Shown here piece after piece: positions 62,152 to 64,000 of a DNA stretch of 64,000 bases. Below the pieces are notes generated by a model, which saw only the letters and a list, made by a program, of their open reading frames with translations, did not search any database and was not told the origin of the DNA. The position numbers and the translations under genes were made by a program. Source of the stretch: Lachnospiraceae bacterium (GTDB lineage: Bacteria; Bacillota; Clostridia; Lachnospirales; Lachnospiraceae); contig CAJTCL010000001.1 of NCBI GenBank assembly GCA_910575005.1, forward strand, positions 248,001 to 312,000, read 5' to 3'. Position 1 is the first letter of the stretch. The number at the start of each line of letters is the position of its first letter.

Positions 62152-63144
62152 ATGAAAATATTGATGATAGGCGGAAGTGGAAATATTAGCTGGCATTGTA
62201 CCAATAAATTACTTGAAAACGGGCATGACGTTTATGTACTTAATCGTAAATGCACCATTCTTACTAGGAGAGAACTAAATCCCAATGCCAAAAGAATTGT
62301 AGCAGATATTAATGATTTACAGTCTGTCAAACAACTACTGGGAAATACTAAATTTGATATTGTTGCAGACTTTATCTGTTATAAGATGGAAGATGCTCAA
62401 AGAGATATTGAACTATTCGGGCACAACACAAAACATTTTATTTTTATTAGTTCAGCCGGAAATTATAAGCGCGAGGGATATTGCTTACCCATTACAGAAG
62501 AAAGAGAATTGACCAGTATCAATTGGGAATATAGTAAAAATAAGATACAGTGTGAACAAATATTTATGAAAGCATATAGAGAACAAAATTTTCCGGTAAC
62601 AATCATCCGTCCTGGCCATACTTACGATACATTAATTCCAGAAGCAGTTGGAAATGGAGATTGGACAATTGCCAAGAGAATCATTGAAAAAAAGCCAATT
62701 ATAGTACATGGGGATGGCACAGTATGGTGGACACTGACCAATAGTTATGATTTTGCTGCAGCATTTGCAGGTGTAGCAGAAGATACAGAAACAATTGGAG
62801 AAGCATACCATATCGTCGGCGATGAAGTTCTGACCTGGAATGAGATTACTCATACGGTTGCTCATGCACTAGGAAATCCTATGCCAGATATTGTCTATAT
62901 ACCCGCAAAAATAATTGAATTAGAAGAACCAGTGTGGGGAGCAGGCATTACAGAACATAAGATGTGGTGTGATGTATATGATAATTCTAAGATAAAACAG
63001 GTCGTTCCTACATGGAAAACACAGGTCAGTTTACGCAATGGTATTGAATATACCGTGAATTGGTTAAACGAAAAAGAATGCCGTAAACGGGTAAACTTGG
63101 GACTAGATCATCTGATTGACAAACTCTGTACAAAATATAGATAA
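62152..63144 (+). CDS. Atypical SDR (NAD(P)-binding epimerase/reductase-like)
   Basis: This 330-residue protein has ILMIGGSGNISWHCTNKLLE (glycine-rich loop GGSGNIS), DIVADFICYKMED, FIFISSAGNYKREGY, WEYSKNKIQCEQIF (Tyr-x3-Lys, YSKNK), IIRPGHTYD, and HGDGTVWWTLTNSYDFA, a layout like CSP41/atypical extended SDRs. It could reduce or epimerise the CDP-6-deoxy sugar as a second SDR of this pathway. It lies 16 bases after the second rfbG. Confidence 0.82.
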   Translation: MKILMIGGSGNISWHCTNKLLENGHDVYVLNRKCTILTRRELNPNAKRIVADINDLQSVKQLLGNTKFDIVADFICYKMEDAQRDIELFGHNTKHFIFISSAGNYKREGYCLPITEERELTSINWEYSKNKIQCEQIFMKAYREQNFPVTIIRPGHTYDTLIPEAVGNGDWTIAKRIIEKKPIIVHGDGTVWWTLTNSYDFAAAFAGVAEDTETIGEAYHIVGDEVLTWNEITHTVAHALGNPMPDIVYIPAKIIELEEPVWGAGITEHKMWCDVYDNSKIKQVVPTWKTQVSLRNGIEYTVNWLNEKECRKRVNLGLDHLIDKLCTKYR

Positions 63145-63185
63145 CAATCTATAGATAACAATCACTGACAATTCGGAGAAAAAAT

Positions 63186-64000
63186 ATGATAGAAATATTA
63201 GATGGAGACGTTTGGAATATACAATACAGCGAATATGATATGCTGCAAATTGGAAAATTCTTTTTGGATGACCATTTTACAGATAAAATCGTTATATGGA
63301 AAGATGAAAAACCCATAAAAGTAATTACAAGTATAGATATTGCCAATCAGAGACCTGTGAAAGAAGATACATTGATACATAATGATTCTGTATTTACACA
63401 GGCAAGACAAAAATTCTTGGCATATGGAGAAGACCGTGAAGGCAGATGTCTGCCTGTAATAAATGAAGCGGGAGAATTAGAATATATTTTAACTTATTCT
63501 TATAATCGAGATTTTTCATTAGACAAGTGGGATTATGTCAGAGAATTTGAGGAATTTGATCTATGCTCTGAAGAACTTGATCTTGATTTATTAAAAAGAG
63601 CTGATACATATATCATAGAGAACTTTAACGAATACACAGATACAATCATTAAAATTATTAAAAAGTATTGGAAAAACAAAAGAATTCTTGTGACTGATCA
63701 CAAGGTAAATTATTTCCGAAATGATGTAGAATGTTACAATAGCATAGATGATGTATATCATAAATTATCACAAAATAGAATTATGTTTATCACTGGCAAT
63801 TGTCATGAACGCCAACGAGATTTAGGCAGCAAAAAGAGACAAATTACAAAGTATCTCACCTTGGAATACAATGATATGGAAGTGATGACCAGTCTCTTTT
63901 GGAAAAGTAATATTACAACTTTAGGTAATCTCAATCCCGATAAAAAAATTTTATTGATTAAATATCCAATAGAAACAGATGGTCTGGGTTGTGTGATATC
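63186..64000 (+). CDS. Unidentified protein, C-terminus beyond the window
   Basis: An ATG at 63186 after GGAGAAAAAAT opens a frame that stays open to the edge (271 residues). The N-terminal 100 residues have a CBS-domain-like feel (DKIVIWKDEKPIKVITSI; GRCLPVINEAGELEYILTYS), the rest has alternating strands and helices (RILVTDHKVNYF; RIMFITGNCHERQRDL). No catalytic motif is recognised. It follows the atypical SDR by 41 bases and is probably in the same transcript. Confidence 0.6.
   Translation, partial: MIEILDGDVWNIQYSEYDMLQIGKFFLDDHFTDKIVIWKDEKPIKVITSIDIANQRPVKEDTLIHNDSVFTQARQKFLAYGEDREGRCLPVINEAGELEYILTYSYNRDFSLDKWDYVREFEEFDLCSEELDLDLLKRADTYIIENFNEYTDTIIKIIKKYWKNKRILVTDHKVNYFRNDVECYNSIDDVYHKLSQNRIMFITGNCHERQRDLGSKKRQITKYLTLEYNDMEVMTSLFWKSNITTLGNLNPDKKILLIKYPIETDGLGCVI

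Noticed and set aside
1-64000. CRISPR arrays, rRNA, tRNA or riboswitches
   Set aside because: No regularly spaced short repeats and no recognisable tRNA or rRNA sequence were seen on either strand; riboswitch folds cannot be excluded by eye, but no leader stood out.

Overview
This AT-rich window has strong AGGAGG-type ribosome binding sites, some TTG and GTG starts, and no phage, rRNA or tRNA genes. It looks like a chromosomal surface-glycan locus of a low-GC Gram-positive bacterium, probably a Clostridia/Lachnospiraceae-type anaerobe. That placement rests on gene style and content, not on a marker gene. Almost every gene makes, modifies or transfers sugars. No flagellin, S-layer, capsule polymerase, flippase or lipid-carrier transferase gene is visible, so the acceptor (flagellin, S-layer, teichoic-acid-like polymer or capsule) cannot be read from this window.

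Layout. From 1 to about 52.35 kb nearly everything is on the minus strand. (a) 1-2.9 kb: a DUF3880-type transferase cut by the window edge, a StrF-like glycosyltransferase and a lone plus-strand GT2. (b) 3-24.9 kb: a FemAB-like acyltransferase, methyltransferases, a CDP-glycerol-transferase-like protein, a HAD phosphatase, an FdtA/FdtB-type pair for a 3-amino-3,6-dideoxy sugar, many glycosyltransferases (StrF-like, GT2, GT4, CgeB/DUF3880, DUF4422), and two nearly identical AAA-like/PD-(D/E)XK genes bracketing a GT2. (c) 25-29.6 kb: a second copy of the HAD, methyltransferase and CDP-glycerol-transferase-like cassette, now with a nucleotidyltransferase and an SGNH protein. (d) 29.8-52.35 kb: one long minus-strand run with no terminator seen inside it. 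It encodes RfbF/RfbG/RfbH (CDP-3,6-dideoxyhexose precursor), a zinc-ribbon C-methyltransferase, reductase, radical SAM enzymes, a carbamoyltransferase module, four FkbM methyltransferases, a ThDP enzyme of the acetolactate synthase/YerE type, a KdsC-GmhA fusion and a NeuB-like synthase. (e) 52.5-53.7 kb: a FimB-sized tyrosine recombinase between two inverted 24-bp sites. (f) 53.8-64 kb: a plus-strand run with a GT2, two tandem radical SAM enzymes, a GT4, and a second CDP-hexose set (RfbF-like, RfbG, RmlC-like epimerase, two SDRs), ending in an unidentified gene that leaves the window.

The main result is that the locus appears built to vary. Three genes in 5.2 kb (one radical SAM, two FkbM methyltransferases) are each interrupted by a poly-G tract of 10, 8 and 11 G. 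Each is out of frame as sequenced, and a change of one G restores a full-length protein in every case. The recombinase between the two divergent blocks is flanked by inverted sites, each made of two 9-bp arms around an identical 6-bp centre, as expected for an invertible DNA switch. Slipped-strand variation of decorating enzymes and possible site-specific inversion at the head of both operons would together give a combinatorially variable glycan.

Chemically, block (d) can make CDP-4-keto-3,6-dideoxyglucose. It carries enzymes that could branch it (ThDP enzyme), C-methylate, carbamoylate and O-methylate it. Block (f) lacks RfbH and so should make a 6-deoxyhexose that keeps its 3-hydroxyl. The RfbH partner reductase (RfbI/AscD type) is not in the window.
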